From Bacillota bacterium (GTDB taxonomy: Bacteria; Bacillota; Clostridia; Acetivibrionales; DSM-1351), in NCBI GenBank assembly GCA_023397905.1, contig JAEWSZ010000145.1, positions 1 to 22,881 on the forward strand: a stretch of 22,881 nucleotides of DNA, in the 5' to 3' direction. This document shows positions 22,859-22,881 of this stretch, piece by piece. The translations under genes were made by a program, and so were the position numbers. The notes beneath the pieces were generated by a model that ran no database searches, was not told the origin of the DNA, and saw nothing but the letters and a program-made list of their open reading frames with translations. Within the stretch, counting starts at the first letter, position 1, and the number at the start of each line of letters is the position of its first letter.

Positions 22859-22881
22859 TGGGATGTAGCCAAGCCGGTAAG
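22859..22881 (+). tRNA. tRNA gene 5' part, probably tRNA-Gln
   Basis: TGGGATG, U8-A9, then the D-stem start GCC and D-loop AAGCCGGTAAG fit the 5' end of a tRNA. A first base of T is typical of bacterial tRNA-Gln. The anticodon lies beyond the window, so the identity is tentative. Confidence 0.75.

Overview
The window comes from a low-to-mid GC, spore-forming, anaerobic Clostridia-type Firmicute. The evidence is a small acid-soluble spore protein tail at the left edge, a PerR/AhpC/AhpF-like peroxide operon, a T-box-controlled pheST operon, a hydrogenase-like sensor cluster, strong GGAGG ribosome binding sites and textbook sigma-A promoters. The relationship to cellulolytic clostridia is an inference from gene content, not something a search has confirmed.

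Left part (1-3100): the end of a spore protein gene and a shared terminator are followed by a leftward operon perR - ahpC - ahpF homolog. It has a consensus promoter with a perfect 25-bp palindrome over its start site. The reductase has its AhpF-type thioredoxin-fold module at the C-terminus instead of the N-terminus. Next (3060-7110) comes the leftward pheS-pheT operon with a Phe-specific T-box leader. A rightward gene at 7271 encodes an unrecognised coiled-coil protein.

Centre (8236-14140): seven leftward genes form one probable operon. In transcription order they are a TGS-domain nucleoside (uridine) kinase-like protein, a small DRTGG-like protein, a SpoIIAB/RsbW-type ATPase, a [FeFe]-hydrogenase-like iron-sulfur protein, a second DRTGG-like protein, a PHP-domain phosphoesterase and a TrmH/SpoU RNA methyltransferase. 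The hydrogenase-like protein keeps the four H-cluster cysteines but has alanine where catalytic enzymes have the proton-relay cysteine, as in putative sensory hydrogenases. With the ATPase and the nucleotide-handling proteins it suggests an H2 or redox signalling module. This is the most interesting part of the window. Upstream of it lies about 450 bp of structured non-coding DNA with a 14-codon sigma-factor-like ORF.

Right part (14590-21050): a carbohydrate locus. A LacI-family regulator and a GH130 glycoside phosphorylase point left; two ABC permeases and a lipoprotein binding protein point right from a 685-bp divergent region (16826-17510) that carries repeated GTGT-type motifs. No ABC ATPase is present, so a shared ATPase encoded elsewhere is likely. 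The right edge holds prfC (peptide release factor 3) and the first 23 bases of a tRNA gene, probably tRNA-Gln, behind a perfect promoter.
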